Positions 26,044 through 34,799 are shown, numbered from the stretch's first letter. The stretch is DNA of 64,000 bases from Pseudomonas rubra (GCF_028656935.1 NZ_JAMDGZ010000009.1:41399-105398), one strand, 5' to 3'. Numbers and translations: made by a program. Notes: generated by a model not told the origin, from the sequence alone.

Positions 26044-26189
26044 GAGCGAATCCTTGCGAAGGCTTGCTTGTCTTTATAGAACAGGGCAAAGCTGTGCGGT
26101 TCATTTTGCTGACAGGCCGTCATCGGCAACCGGGCGCAATCGCCGCTTGAGGTGTAGAATGCCCCGCTCGCAACGAGGATTTTTCGGAA

Positions 26190-27026
26190 ATGGCTTTAGT
26201 TGGGCGTTACAACACTTTGCAAGTGGTCAAGCACACGGACTTCGGTCTGTACCTGGACGGTGGAGCGGACGGCGAAATTCTGCTGCCGAACCGTTACATC
26301 CCCAAGGACACGCCCACCGAGGTCGAAGACTGGCTGAACGTCTTTGTCTATCTCGACAGCGAAGACAAGCTGATCGCCACCACGGAAAAGACCAAGTTGC
26401 AGGTCGGCGAATTCGCCAGCCTCAAGGTCAAGGAGATCAACAGCATCGGCATTTTCCTCGATTGGGGCTTGCCCAAGGATCTGCTGATGCCGTACTCCGA
26501 AGAAAAACGCCAGATGAAGGCTGGCGAGTACTGCGTGGTGCACGCTTATCTCGACAAGCGCACTCGCCGCATCACCGCCACTGCGCGCCTGGACCGGTAT
26601 CTGGACAAGCTGCCTGCGACCTACACGGTTGGCCAGGAAGTCGACTTGCTGGTGGTTGAAGAAACCCCGATGGGTTTCAAGGCGATCATCAACAACAAGC
26701 ACTGGGGCTTGATCCACAAGAATGAAGTGTTCAAGTTCTTGCGTTCGGGCAAGCAGGAGAAGGGCTACGTCAAGGAACTGCGCAGCGACGGCAAGATTGC
26801 CCTGAGCCTGCAGCCCATTGGCCAGGACCTGGCCAACAGCCTGCACGACAAGATTCTCGCCAAGCTCAAGGACGCCAACGGCGTGCTGCCGGTCAGCGAC
26901 AAGAGCGACCCGCAATTGATCAGCGACCTGTTCGGGGTCAGCAAGGGCAACTTCAAGAAAGCCATCGGTGCCTTGTACAAGGATGGCCGCATCGTCATCC
27001 ACGCCGACCGCATCGAACTGGCCTGA
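26190..27026 (+). CDS. CvfB/YitL-type S1-like RNA-binding protein
   Basis: The 278-residue protein consists of repeated S1-like OB folds: residues 1-60 (LQVVKHTDFGLYLDGGADGEILLP), about 70-140 (VKEINSIGIFLDWGLPKDLLMP), and about 145-210 (VVEETPMGFKAIINNKHWGLIH), ending with a winged-helix-like domain (DLFGVSKGNFKKAIGALYKDGRI). This is the layout of CvfB, which binds RNA and affects virulence gene expression in Gram-positive bacteria. Its role in Pseudomonas is not established from the sequence. The neighbouring convergent gene ends at the very next base. Confidence 0.85.
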   Translation: MALVGRYNTLQVVKHTDFGLYLDGGADGEILLPNRYIPKDTPTEVEDWLNVFVYLDSEDKLIATTEKTKLQVGEFASLKVKEINSIGIFLDWGLPKDLLMPYSEEKRQMKAGEYCVVHAYLDKRTRRITATARLDRYLDKLPATYTVGQEVDLLVVEETPMGFKAIINNKHWGLIHKNEVFKFLRSGKQEKGYVKELRSDGKIALSLQPIGQDLANSLHDKILAKLKDANGVLPVSDKSDPQLISDLFGVSKGNFKKAIGALYKDGRIVIHADRIELA

Positions 27027-27410
27027 TCAGACCTGCTTGAAGCCTGCGAATTTCAGGTTTTCACCGCCTGGGCGCAGGTCTTCGAGCAGCGAGTCGCGAT
27101 CGGCGCTCAGCGCCAGGCTGAATGTCGAGCGACGCTTGCCCGGTTTGCGCAATTCCATTTTTTCCTGATGGGCTTTGAGGAAGTTCACCGGCACCTTCAA
27201 GTGCTGCAGCTCATCGGTCTCTGGTGTGTGCAACAGCAGGTTGACCCAGTCGGCCGTGCCTTTGCGCAGTACCAGTTTTACCGGCACATCGAACCACCAC
27301 AGGCTGCGCTTGGTGTCGAGCACGGCAAACAGGGTGTTGTCGCTGTTGAGTACTGGCCTTTCCAGTTCCTGGTTGCGGCGGGCAATGGCGGTGGGTTTGT
27401 CGAGTTTCAT
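27027..27410 (-). CDS. conserved hypothetical protein
   Basis: The 127-residue protein has no signal peptide or membrane segment. It has a strand-rich middle (LFAVLDTKRSLWWFDVPVKLVL, WVNLLLHTPETDELQHLKVP) and a Lys/Arg-rich stretch (ELRKPGKRRSTFSLALSADRD). I do not recognise a family. The codon pattern fits a real gene. Its stop codon abuts the cvfB stop, so the two convergent transcripts must overlap. Confidence 0.7.
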   Translation of the reverse strand: MKLDKPTAIARRNQELERPVLNSDNTLFAVLDTKRSLWWFDVPVKLVLRKGTADWVNLLLHTPETDELQHLKVPVNFLKAHQEKMELRKPGKRRSTFSLALSADRDSLLEDLRPGGENLKFAGFKQV

Positions 27411-27611
27411 GCAGGTTCCTACGGGTGACGCTTGAAAGGTCGCTTATTGTGCTGGGATTGGCATGAAACATAAAGCCGCCGTCGCGCGTGCTGGCTACGA
27501 TGGAACTTTTTGTCGGGATTGATATCAATTTGATAGCGCGCAAATGCGCTGTCCCTCCGAAATGTTCGAACAGCGCCGGGCTGCATCCCGGCAACTCAAG
27601 GAAGACCGTCG

Positions 27612-28028
27612 ATGAGAGTTGTGATTGCCCTGCTGTTGATGCTCAGTGGCTACGCCTATGCAGGGTGCGGCAGTATCGGTGACGCTGACCAGCGTGCTTA
27701 CTGTTATGCCCGCGAAGGGAGCTCGTGCGGGAGTATCAATAACCGCGATTTGCGTGCCGCTTGTAATGCTGAAACCCAGGGCGGCAGCTGTGGCTCGATC
27801 GATGACCGTGATCAGCGCGCGTACTGCAATGCCAAGAAAGGCGGTAGTTGCGGGAGTATCGACAACCGCGACCTGCGGGCTGCCTGCAACGCCGAAACCC
27901 AGGGAGGCAGTTGTGGCTCCATCGATGACCGCGACCAGCGTGCCTACTGCAACGCCATGAAAGGCAGCAGTTGCGGCAGTATCGATGATCGCGACCTGCG
28001 TGCCCAATGCGATGCCATGAAACACTGA
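27612..28028 (+). CDS. secreted cysteine-rich tandem-repeat protein, unknown function
   Basis: The 138-residue precursor has a signal peptide (MRVVIALLLMLSGYAYA) followed by six repeats of 20-21 residues beginning at Cys19, 39, 60, 80, 101 and 121. The consensus is CGSIDDRDxRAxCNA plus a short linker, so each repeat has two Cys and the mature protein has twelve. Two repeat subtypes alternate (…DQRAYCNA…KGG and …DLRAACNAETQGG), so the unit that was duplicated was about 123 bases. The even number and regular spacing of Cys suggest disulfides after export to the periplasm or outside. I know no function for this family. An AAGGAAG site supports the start. Confidence 0.85.
   Translation: MRVVIALLLMLSGYAYAGCGSIGDADQRAYCYAREGSSCGSINNRDLRAACNAETQGGSCGSIDDRDQRAYCNAKKGGSCGSIDNRDLRAACNAETQGGSCGSIDDRDQRAYCNAMKGSSCGSIDDRDLRAQCDAMKH
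27666..28016 (+). repeat. tandem DNA repeats inside the cysteine-rich protein gene
   Basis: The region coding for the six peptide repeats is made of about 60-63-base units, with alternate units more alike (period about 123 bases). The repeats are coding and in frame; they are not a CRISPR array. Confidence 0.8.
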
Positions 28029-28134
28029 TCCTGCTGTTTGCCACCGGGAAAATAATTGAAACTCTCGCAACAGGCCACGGGTCCACAGACTGTCGACTCT
28101 GACAGCGTGTTATTTCCCCTTCAGGAGAACTCCC

Positions 28135-28314
28135 ATGAGTGGCACTAAAGATAAAGTCAAAGGCATGGCCAACGAGGCCGTTGGCAACATCAAGCAAGGT
28201 ATCGGCAAGGTGACCGATAATGATCGCCTGCGCGCCGAAGGCGAGCTGCAGGAGCGCAAAGGCGAAGCCCAGCAGGTGGTTGGCAAGGTCAAGGATGCCG
28301 TGAAAAAGCCTTGA
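28135..28314 (+). CDS. CsbD family stress protein
   Basis: The 59-residue protein starts MSGTKDKVKGMANEAVGNIK and contains GKVTDNDRLRAEGELQERKGEAQQ, the characteristic CsbD sequence. It is hydrophilic and helical. CsbD proteins are abundant under general stress, but their action is unknown. AGGAG lies 8 bases upstream of the start. It is followed by a long hairpin (28332-28361) and preceded by the cysteine-rich repeat protein gene on the same strand. Confidence 0.9.
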   Translation: MSGTKDKVKGMANEAVGNIKQGIGKVTDNDRLRAEGELQERKGEAQQVVGKVKDAVKKP

Positions 28315-28331
28315 ACCCTGCGCGCGCTCAA

Positions 28332-28361
28332 CACAACGGCCATCCCAGGATGGCCGTTGTG
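28332..28361 (+). terminator. hairpin after the CsbD gene
   Basis: CACAACGGCCAT (28332-28343) and ATGGCCGTTGTG (28350-28361) form a perfect 12-bp stem with a 6-base loop, 17 bases after the csbD stop. No T-tract follows, so termination may be partial or the stem may stabilise the transcript. Confidence 0.5.
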
Positions 28362-28480
28362 CTATCTGCGTCAATCAATCGCAACTGTGAGGCGATCGTC
28401 GATTAGACTTCAGCTCAGAACCTGTCTGACAAGTGTTTGAGGTGCCCCGCCATGACCCTCGAGCAGCGAAAGGAGACGCC

Positions 28481-29467
28481 ATGATTTTTCCCGACCTGCG
28501 CGGCTTGCCGTTGCACCGCGTGCTGTTGCGCACCGTGAAGGAATTTCTCGATGACGAGATGTCCACCTATGCTTCGGCACTGGCCTACCAGATGCTGTTT
28601 TCGCTGTTTCCCTTCCTGCTGTTCCTGATTGCCCTGATCGGTTTTCTGCATTTGCCGGACTTCTTCTCCTGGCTGCGCCTGCAGTCGGAACTGGTCCTGC
28701 CACCCCAGGCGCTGGAGCAGGTCAACCCGGTGATCGACCAGTTGCAGCAATCCAAGGGCGGGCTGCTCTCGGTGGGTATCGTCATCGCCCTGTGGACAGC
28801 GTCGGCCGGCGTGCGGCTGATGATGAGCGCGATGAATGCGGCCTATGACGTGGTTGAAGGGCGTCCGCCGTGGAAGCGCATTCCGCTGTCGGTCATCTAT
28901 ACCGTCGGCATCGCCGGTATGCTCCTGGCTGCAGCGGCGCTAATGGTGCTGGGGCCGCAGGTCATGGAGTGGATTGCCTCGCAAATCGGCATGCAGGAGT
29001 TCATCGTTACCCTTTGGACCGTGCTGCGCTGGCCGGCGATCATCATCCTGATGATGGTCGCAGTGGCCTTGATCTACTACGTCATGCCCGATGTGAAGCA
29101 GAAGTTTCGCTTCATCACCCCAGGTTCGGTGCTGGCGGTGGTGGTGTGGATCATTGCGTCGCTGGGCTTTGGTTACTACGTCAAGACTTTCGCCGACTAT
29201 AACGCGATGTACGGCAGTATCGGCGCGATCATTGTCCTGCTGTTGTACTTTTACATTTCCGCTGCCGTATTGCTGTTGGGCGCTGAGATGAATGCGGTGA
29301 TCGAGCACATGTCCGAGGAAGGCAAGGCTCCCGGCGAAAAAGACTTCAAAGGCGGGGGCCATGAGCATGATAAAAAGCATGTTTCCGGGCTGGGTCGTGA
29401 TCATTCGCTCGATCATGAGACCACGCCTGCCAGCGAACCCCTGAGTCGAAGCCAGCATGATTCATGA
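28481..29467 (+). CDS. YihY/BrkB family inner-membrane protein
   Basis: The 328-residue protein has five or six membrane helices after a short N-terminal region ([28 protein letters not shown]), the [21 protein letters not shown] motif, and [46 protein letters not shown], all typical of YihY (formerly called RNase BN by mistake). The C-terminal tail is polar with several His. Function in the family is uncertain. AAGGAG before ATG 28481 sets the start; 16 upstream codons in frame are not part of it. The end overlaps the deformylase gene by 11 bases. Confidence 0.88.
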   Translation: MIFPDLRGLPLHRVLLRTVKEFLDDEMSTYASALAYQMLFSLFPFLLFLIALIGFLHLPDFFSWLRLQSELVLPPQALEQVNPVIDQLQQSKGGLLSVGIVIALWTASAGVRLMMSAMNAAYDVVEGRPPWKRIPLSVIYTVGIAGMLLAAAALMVLGPQVMEWIASQIGMQEFIVTLWTVLRWPAIIILMMVAVALIYYVMPDVKQKFRFITPGSVLAVVVWIIASLGFGYYVKTFADYNAMYGSIGAIIVLLLYFYISAAVLLLGAEMNAVIEHMSEEGKAPGEKDFKGGGHEHDKKHVSGLGRDHSLDHETTPASEPLSRSQHDS

Positions 29468-29996
29468 CATTCTGAAAATGGGCGATGAGCGTTTACTGCG
29501 CATCGCCCCGCCCGTGCCGACGCACATGATCGGCAGTGCCGAGCTTGAACGGCTGATTGCCGACATGTTTGAAACCATGGCGCATGTCGGCGGCGTTGGC
29601 CTGGCGGCGCCGCAGATCGGCATTGATCTGCAACTGGTGATCTTTGGCTTTGAGCGCAGTGAGCGCTATCCGGATGCCGAGGCGGTGCCGCGGACCATTC
29701 TGCTCAATCCGCTGATCACGCCGTTGGGTAGCGAGATCGAGGACGGTTGGGAAGGTTGCCTTTCGGTGCCGGGGCTGCGTGGCGTGGTGCCGCGCTTCCA
29801 GCGGATTCGTTACGAAGGCATCGATCCCCAGGGGCAGCCGATCATGCGTAATGCCGAGGGCTTTCATGCGCGGGTGGTGCAGCATGAGTGCGACCACCTG
29901 ATCGGCCGCCTGTACCCCTCGCGCATCCACGACTTCAGCCGCTTCGGTTATACCGACGTGCTGTTTCCCGGGCTGGACCCGGCCAGCGACGACTGA
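29457..29996 (+). CDS. def: peptide deformylase (additional copy)
   Basis: The 179-residue enzyme has the three deformylase motifs: GVGLAAPQ (46-53), EGCLSVP (99-105) and QHECDHLIG (142-150), giving Cys101, His143 and His147 as metal ligands and Glu144 as the catalytic base. It removes the formyl group from new proteins. This gene is not beside fmt, where the main def of Pseudomonas sits, so it is probably a second deformylase; that is inferred from context. It is translationally linked to the YihY gene by an 11-base overlap. Confidence 0.92.
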   Translation: MIHDILKMGDERLLRIAPPVPTHMIGSAELERLIADMFETMAHVGGVGLAAPQIGIDLQLVIFGFERSERYPDAEAVPRTILLNPLITPLGSEIEDGWEGCLSVPGLRGVVPRFQRIRYEGIDPQGQPIMRNAEGFHARVVQHECDHLIGRLYPSRIHDFSRFGYTDVLFPGLDPASDD

Positions 29997-30400
29997 ACCC
30001 GCACCATCGCCAGCAGTGGCTTGCTGCGTTGATAGCGGGCCAGGCGCTCGGCCAGCAGTGCGGGCAGGGCGTCGGCGGTCTTGAATGCCTGCTGGGCGTA
30101 GAAGCTCACCAGGTGTGGATGGCAGAACAGCCAGACATTGCCTTGCAACTCATCCAGCGCCGCCTCGATCAGTTGCCGGGCGACTTGCTGGCCGCGCCAG
30201 GGGGGCGCGACGAACAGCCCGGTCAGCCAGTGGCCGCCTGGCACTTCACTCAGGCACAAGGCGGCGACGATTTCGTCGGCCCTGGCGACCCAAAGCTGGC
30301 CCTGAGCGGCTGCGCGCATGGGCGAACCCTGGTTTCGGTAAAATTTGTTCAGCAAGGGCCGCTCGGCGGCGAGCAGCGGGCAATAGCGCAATAGGGTCAC
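29948..30400 (-). CDS. GNAT family N-acetyltransferase
   Basis: The 150-residue protein has a GNAT core: [17 protein letters not shown], then [24 protein letters not shown], where the last part is the acetyl-CoA binding loop (R-x2-QQVA), and [18 protein letters not shown]. The substrate is unknown. Its last 49 bases overlap the convergent deformylase gene in another frame, so its final 16 residues may be poorly conserved. It is a stand-alone minus-strand gene. Confidence 0.8.
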   Translation of the reverse strand: MTLLRYCPLLAAERPLLNKFYRNQGSPMRAAAQGQLWVARADEIVAALCLSEVPGGHWLTGLFVAPPWRGQQVARQLIEAALDELQGNVWLFCHPHLVSFYAQQAFKTADALPALLAERLARYQRSKPLLAMVRVQSSLAGSSPGNSTSV

Positions 30401-30685
30401 GGGTTTGATCTGGCAAAGGCTCTACCCCGGGCTTTTACACCCGACGGCAAGCTGTGTCGAGGGCGTTGTGTCGGCGGTATTGTTGCGCAGGCGGTAACAG
30501 TGATTGTCCGGCTTCGTGATTTAACCGGCTGAAGTACCTTGTAAACTAAGCACATCCCACACAGAAAGTTGCAGTGGGGTCGGTACTTCGTGTTATGTCC
30601 CATGACTTGATATAACAACTTCTCCGCGCCCGTTCTGGCAAATGAAGTCAATCGATTAGTTTGATTGCTTTGCAGGCCTATTATT
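30401..30685. other. 285-base intergenic region, nothing recognised
   Basis: This is the common upstream region of the GNAT gene (minus) and the DUF2790 gene (plus). TTGTAAACTAAG and TTGATATAACAA segments might be promoter parts, but I cannot assign them with confidence. No gene is visible. Confidence 0.4.
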
Positions 30686-30943
30686 ATGAAAAATTTAATT
30701 GCACTTGCCCTGGTTGCTGTTTCTTCGTTCGCCATGGCCGATGAAATGAATACTGCTGCCGCACAACCGGTTGTTGAACAGTACGACTACAGCAACAACC
30801 TGGATATTGCCAAAGTCATCCGTTTGTCGACGATTCCCAATGTCTGCGAAGTGGTCCCGGCCACCATGACCTACGAAGACCATCAAGGTCAACGCCACAC
30901 CATCGAATACCGCGCCATGGGCGACGGCTGCAGCAACGGCTGA
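30686..30943 (+). CDS. small exported DUF2790 family protein
   Basis: The 85-residue precursor has a signal peptide (MKNLIALALVAVSSFAMA) and a mature part with YDYSNNLDIAKVIRLSTIPNV and CEVVPATMTYEDHQGQRHTIEYRAMGDGC, the pattern of the Pseudomonas DUF2790 family. Two Cys may form a disulfide in the periplasm. Function is unknown; relatives in P. aeruginosa occur in several copies and respond to stress, as I recall. I start at ATG 30686 rather than 21 bases upstream because the signal peptide begins there. Confidence 0.85.
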   Translation: MKNLIALALVAVSSFAMADEMNTAAAQPVVEQYDYSNNLDIAKVIRLSTIPNVCEVVPATMTYEDHQGQRHTIEYRAMGDGCSNG

Positions 30944-31042
30944 TACCGTTGGGCAGCTCTGGGTTGCGCATTGCAGGGCATGGGCTAGGGTAAGAGGTGT
31001 CCAGGACGGACAGCTTCTTCTCTCTCACATGGAGTGAATGTA

Positions 31043-31672
31043 ATGAACAGCCCGGAAAAAAACCTGCGTCACGGTCGTGTCATTTCACCGGCCAGCCGTG
31101 GCTCAAAGACTGTCGAATTGGGATTGCTCGGCAATTGGCAGGTCAATGAAATGGAAGGCGGCAAAAACTTCCCAAGCCTGGTGGCAGGCCCTGTGCCCGC
31201 ACCGTTCCAGACGGACGTTGACAGTGTTGCCCCCCCCGCAGACGGATATATTCTAAGTGGTGGCAAACAGGACGCTCGTGACTGTGTCAACTTCACGAAT
31301 GCGGAAATGTCCGCCAAACTTGGCTCACCCTTCAACTGGCCGTTGTTGAACGTCACACCAGGCCAGACGTTTCACGTGAAGTGGGAGTATACGGCGGCGC
31401 ACATCACCCGTGGTTACCGCTGGTTTATTACCAAAGATGGTTGGGATGCCAACAAACGCATCAGCCGTGCCCAGCTCGATACGGCACCGTTCGCCGAAGA
31501 TCTCTACCCCTACACGCCGTACTACAGCCACAAGGACAAGCTCAAGGCCAAGGTCGAGCACGAGGTCAAGCTGCCCGCCAACAAGCGCGGCCACCATGTG
31601 ATCGTGCTGCTGTGGCTGGTGGCTGATACTGGCAACGCTTTCTACCAGGCCTTCGACGTAAACTTCCAGTAA
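31043..31672 (+). CDS. AA10 lytic polysaccharide monooxygenase / chitin-binding protein without signal peptide
   Basis: The 209-residue protein is an AA10 LPMO: HGRVISPASRG near the start, second copper His in YTAAHITRGYRWFITKDGWD, and the C-terminal NAFYQAFDVNF. AA10 enzymes cleave chitin or cellulose oxidatively and need the first His as the mature N-terminus, normally exposed by signal peptidase. Here GGAG (31031-31034) and ATG 31043 give MNSPEKNLRH, with no signal peptide, and the key His is residue 10. An upstream GTG adds only three residues. Either the N-terminus is trimmed in another way, or it is released by lysis or a non-Sec route, or it only binds chitin. Confidence 0.85.
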   Translation: MNSPEKNLRHGRVISPASRGSKTVELGLLGNWQVNEMEGGKNFPSLVAGPVPAPFQTDVDSVAPPADGYILSGGKQDARDCVNFTNAEMSAKLGSPFNWPLLNVTPGQTFHVKWEYTAAHITRGYRWFITKDGWDANKRISRAQLDTAPFAEDLYPYTPYYSHKDKLKAKVEHEVKLPANKRGHHVIVLLWLVADTGNAFYQAFDVNFQ

Positions 31673-31678
31673 TTTGCC

Positions 31679-32740
31679 TCACTGGCTCTCGCGCGCCAGC
31701 AGCTCACGCTTGCGCTCCACGCCCCAACGGTAACCCGAGAGGTTGCCGTCGCTGCGCACCACCCGATGACACGGGATGGCCACAGCCAGGGAGTTGGCAG
31801 CGCAGGCCTGGGCCACGGCGCGCACCGCCCTGGGGGAGCCAATTTGCTGGGCGATCTCGGCATAGCTGGCAGTGCTGCCGGCCGGGATCGTTCGCAAGGC
31901 CTGCCAGACTCGCTCCTGGAAGGCAGTGCCGCGCAGGTCCAGCGGCAGGTCGAGGCCGATCCCCGGTGCCTCGATAAAACCTACCACCCTGGCGACCAGG
32001 GTTTCGAAGCTGGCGTCGCCACCGATCAGGTTGGCCTTGGGGAACTTGTCCTGCAGGTCTTCCAGCAGCGCCTGCGGGTCGTCGCCCAGCAGGATCGCGC
32101 AAATCCCCCGTGCACTCTGCGCCACCAGTATCGCCCCCAACGAGCACTGGCCGAGGGCAAAGCGGATATCGGTATTGGCGCCGCCATCGCGATAGGCGCC
32201 CGGGGTCATGCCCAGGCGGGCGTTGCTTGACTCGTAGAAGCGGCTGTTGGAGTTGAATCCGGCCTCGTACAAGGCATGGGTGACGCTGGTCGCCTGCTGC
32301 AGTTGGGTGCGCACCTTGCGCGCTCGGTGAGCCGTGGCATAGGCCTTGGGGGTCAGCCCGGTAACGGCCTTGAACACCCGATGAAAGTGAAACGGGCTCA
32401 TCTGCAACTGTTCGGCCAATTGATTCAGGCTCGGCGCCGGCTCTGTGCTTTCAATCAGTGCGCAGGCGCGGGTGACCTGAGCCCGGTGCTGTTCGGCGAC
32501 GTGGGTCTGGTCAGCACCACGGCGTTTACTTGGCCGGTAGCCAGCGGCCTCGGCCTGCTCGGCGGTGTCGAAGAACTCGACGTTGTCGATGCGTGGCAGG
32601 CGTGCGCTGCTGCTGGCGCGGCAGTACACGCCTGTGGTGCGCACACCATAGACAAAGGCCTGGTCAGCGGCCGGGTCGCGGGCGAGGATGGCCTGCCAGC
32701 GCGGGTCGGACTCACTGATGCGGGGTTTGCCTGTTCTCAT
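31679..32740 (-). CDS. ada: Ada-type methyltransferase/regulator with a degenerate zinc site
   Basis: The 353-residue protein has the full Ada layout: N-terminal Ada domain (1-78), AraC-type helix-turn-helix (about 85-180), and C-terminal O6-alkylguanine methyltransferase with active-site Cys324 in IPCHRVV. In E. coli Ada the N-terminal domain uses Cys38, 42, 69 and 72. Here Cys40 is kept, but the other three positions are Ser44 (YCRASS), Ser71 and Arg74 (YRPSKRRG). It should still repair O6-methylguanine, but sensing methyl-phosphotriesters through a Cys4 zinc is unlikely. It follows alkA by 76 bases with AGGAG before the start. Confidence 0.9.
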   Translation of the reverse strand: MRTGKPRISESDPRWQAILARDPAADQAFVYGVRTTGVYCRASSSARLPRIDNVEFFDTAEQAEAAGYRPSKRRGADQTHVAEQHRAQVTRACALIESTEPAPSLNQLAEQLQMSPFHFHRVFKAVTGLTPKAYATAHRARKVRTQLQQATSVTHALYEAGFNSNSRFYESSNARLGMTPGAYRDGGANTDIRFALGQCSLGAILVAQSARGICAILLGDDPQALLEDLQDKFPKANLIGGDASFETLVARVVGFIEAPGIGLDLPLDLRGTAFQERVWQALRTIPAGSTASYAEIAQQIGSPRAVRAVAQACAANSLAVAIPCHRVVRSDGNLSGYRWGVERKRELLARESQ

Positions 32741-32816
32741 GACGGGGTGCTCCTGGCAATGATCGAGGGCTTCAGGCTACGGGGTCGGCCCACCGGAAAA
32801 ACTCCGAGTCTTGCGT

Positions 32817-33446
32817 TCAAACTCGTGTGGCCGGCACTCGCCACAGGTACCAGGCCGCCACGGTCCGATAGGGGCTCCAGTGCTTGCCCAGGTCGATCAT
32901 TTGCCGGCGTGTTGGTTGTGTTTCCAGGCCCTGCAGCCGGCGATAACCCTCGCGTACGCCAAAGTCGTCGGCCGGCAGGATATCCATGCGTTCCAGGGTA
33001 TAGATCAGCAGCATTTCGACGGTCCAGCGGCCAACCCCGCGCAGGCTGACCAGGCGTTCGATAAGCGCTTCATCGTCCAGTGCCAGGGCGTCTTGATAGT
33101 CCGGTACCAGCCCTTCGATCCGCGCCCGGGCGATGCCCTGAATGGTTGCCAGTTTGCTCGCCGAGAAGCCGCAAGCGCGCAACTGTTCCGGGGTGCTCGC
33201 CAGCACCTGCTCGGGGTTGGGAAACGCGCTGCCTGGATAGAGCGCCAGAAAGCGTCCGAGAATGGCATCGCCGGCCTTGGCATGCAGTTGCTGGTAGGCG
33301 ATGGCCCGTATCAGGGCTTGATACGGGTCGCGGGTAGGTTTGGGTTGATGCAGGCAAGGGCCGATCGCCTCGATGTGCGCAGCCCAGTGTGGGTCCAGTG
33401 CGGCGAGGCAGGTTTGTGCCTGGGTATAGAACGCGTGCTTGCTCAT
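32817..33446 (-). CDS. alkA: AlkA-like DNA-3-methyladenine glycosylase
   Basis: The 209-residue protein has the HhH-GPD fold: helix-hairpin-helix LVSLRGVGRWTVEMLLIY (residues about 132-149) and the catalytic Asp in LPADDFGVREG (160/161). It cuts alkylated bases from DNA, starting base-excision repair. It is shorter than E. coli AlkA because it lacks the N-terminal TBP-like domain. The start shares its A with the stop of the MocR gene (TGATG), so the two are co-translated. A long upstream in-frame extension only reads through the MocR gene. Confidence 0.9.
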   Translation of the reverse strand: MSKHAFYTQAQTCLAALDPHWAAHIEAIGPCLHQPKPTRDPYQALIRAIAYQQLHAKAGDAILGRFLALYPGSAFPNPEQVLASTPEQLRACGFSASKLATIQGIARARIEGLVPDYQDALALDDEALIERLVSLRGVGRWTVEMLLIYTLERMDILPADDFGVREGYRRLQGLETQPTRRQMIDLGKHWSPYRTVAAWYLWRVPATRV

Positions 33447-34789
33447 CAGGCCTCCAGTGCCTTGCTCACTTGCTCCAGTGCCTGCTTGAGTTCGGCGCGG
33501 CTGGTAGCCGCCGACAGGCTGATGCGGATTGCCGCCAGATCCTGCTGTTTTACCGCGAACACCTCGCCTGGCACCACTGCCACACCGTTGCTCCGGCAAG
33601 CCTGGGCCACGCGTGCGGCGCTGAGCCCGGCCTTGACCCAAATGTGTGGCGAGGGCTGGCGGTGATTGACCAGGTGGTTGCCCAGAATCCTGCAGGCCAG
33701 GCGCCAACGTTGGCGGACTTCTGCGCGTTGCCAGGCCAGGCGCCGTTGCGCGGTGCCGTCGGCAATCCAGCGACAGGCGATCTGCAGGTTCAGCGGCGAC
33801 ACTTGCCAGTGAGTGGCCTGGGCATGTGGGTCGACCTGTTCCAGCAAGGCCGGGTCGGCCACGATCCAGCCCAGGCGCAAGCCGGCGCCCACGGTCTTCG
33901 ACAGGCTGCTGATCAACATGCCGCGCTGCCCGAGTAATGGCCACAGCGGTGGTTGGTCGGTCAGGGCACCGTAGACATCATCTTCGACTACCCGCAAGTC
34001 ATGGCGCTCGACCACCTCGGCAATTGCCAGTTGGCGTGCGCGGCTCATGCACGCGCCGGTGGGGTTGTGCAGGCTCGGGGTGAGCACCACCACCCGTGCG
34101 CCGGTGGCCCGGGCGACCCGATCGAGGTCATCCGGCACTATGCCTTGCTCGTCCAGGGCGATGCCATGCAACGGCAGGCGTAGCTGCCGGCAGGCGGCCT
34201 TGATGCCGGGCGCGGTAAGAGCCTCGACCAGCACCGCTTCACCCGGCTGGCACAGCGACAGCAACACCGCGAACAGGCCTTGCTGGGCACCACCGCAGAG
34301 CAGCAACTGCCGGTCGCTGAGCTGCAGGCCGCGGTTGGCTAGCCAGCCAGCGCCGTGCACACGAGCGTGCAGCAACGCTTCGGCACTCAGGTAGTGATCC
34401 AGGCACCCGGCCTGGCCGTCCTGGAGGAGGGCTTGCAGGGTGATTTCGCTGTCGCGGTTGGCCGGGTCGATCACCGGCACATTGGTCGACAGATCGATCA
34501 GGCTTGATTGCACGTCGCGCTGTTTGAGACGAAACAGCGTGGCCTCCTTGCTGCCGGCCAGTACATAGGTGCCACGCCCGACTTCGCCTGAAACCAGGTG
34601 CCGCGCCGCCGCCTCGCGGTAGGCTTGCTGAGTGGTGCTGGGGTTCAGCCCCAGGTTCCAGGCCAGGCGCCGTTGTGGCGGCAAGCGTTCGCCGACTTTC
34701 AGTTCGCCGCGTTCGATGGCAGCGGCAATGGCGTCGACCAGGGCCAGGTAGCGTGGCTGGGCATCGTCGGCAAGGGCAGGGGTCCACAT
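33446..34789 (-). CDS. MocR/PdxR-type GntR regulator fused to an aminotransferase-like domain
   Basis: The 447-residue protein has an N-terminal GntR winged helix (GERLPPQRRLAWNLGLNPSTTQQAYREAA, about 37-66) and a class I aminotransferase fold with TPSLHNPTGA, VVEDDVYGAL and the cofactor lysine in ISSLSKTVGAGLRLGWI. MocR proteins bind pyridoxal phosphate and regulate vitamin B6 or amino-acid genes, usually a divergent neighbour. Here the divergent gene is a threonine dehydratase-like PLP enzyme, and direct repeats lie between the two genes. Unusually, it is followed by alkA with a TGATG overlap. Confidence 0.88.
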   Translation of the reverse strand: MWTPALADDAQPRYLALVDAIAAAIERGELKVGERLPPQRRLAWNLGLNPSTTQQAYREAAARHLVSGEVGRGTYVLAGSKEATLFRLKQRDVQSSLIDLSTNVPVIDPANRDSEITLQALLQDGQAGCLDHYLSAEALLHARVHGAGWLANRGLQLSDRQLLLCGGAQQGLFAVLLSLCQPGEAVLVEALTAPGIKAACRQLRLPLHGIALDEQGIVPDDLDRVARATGARVVVLTPSLHNPTGACMSRARQLAIAEVVERHDLRVVEDDVYGALTDQPPLWPLLGQRGMLISSLSKTVGAGLRLGWIVADPALLEQVDPHAQATHWQVSPLNLQIACRWIADGTAQRRLAWQRAEVRQRWRLACRILGNHLVNHRQPSPHIWVKAGLSAARVAQACRSNGVAVVPGEVFAVKQQDLAAIRISLSAATSRAELKQALEQVSKALEA

Positions 34790-34799
34790 TTATTGTTGG

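Noticed and set aside
27666..28016. Regular repeats that could be taken for a CRISPR array
   Set aside because: The repeats are in frame, contiguous without unique spacers, and encode a signal-peptide-bearing cysteine-rich protein.
30401..30685. Possible AlgU-type promoter before the DUF2790 gene
   Set aside because: I found no GAACTT-N16-TCTGA match; only general AT-rich segments are present.
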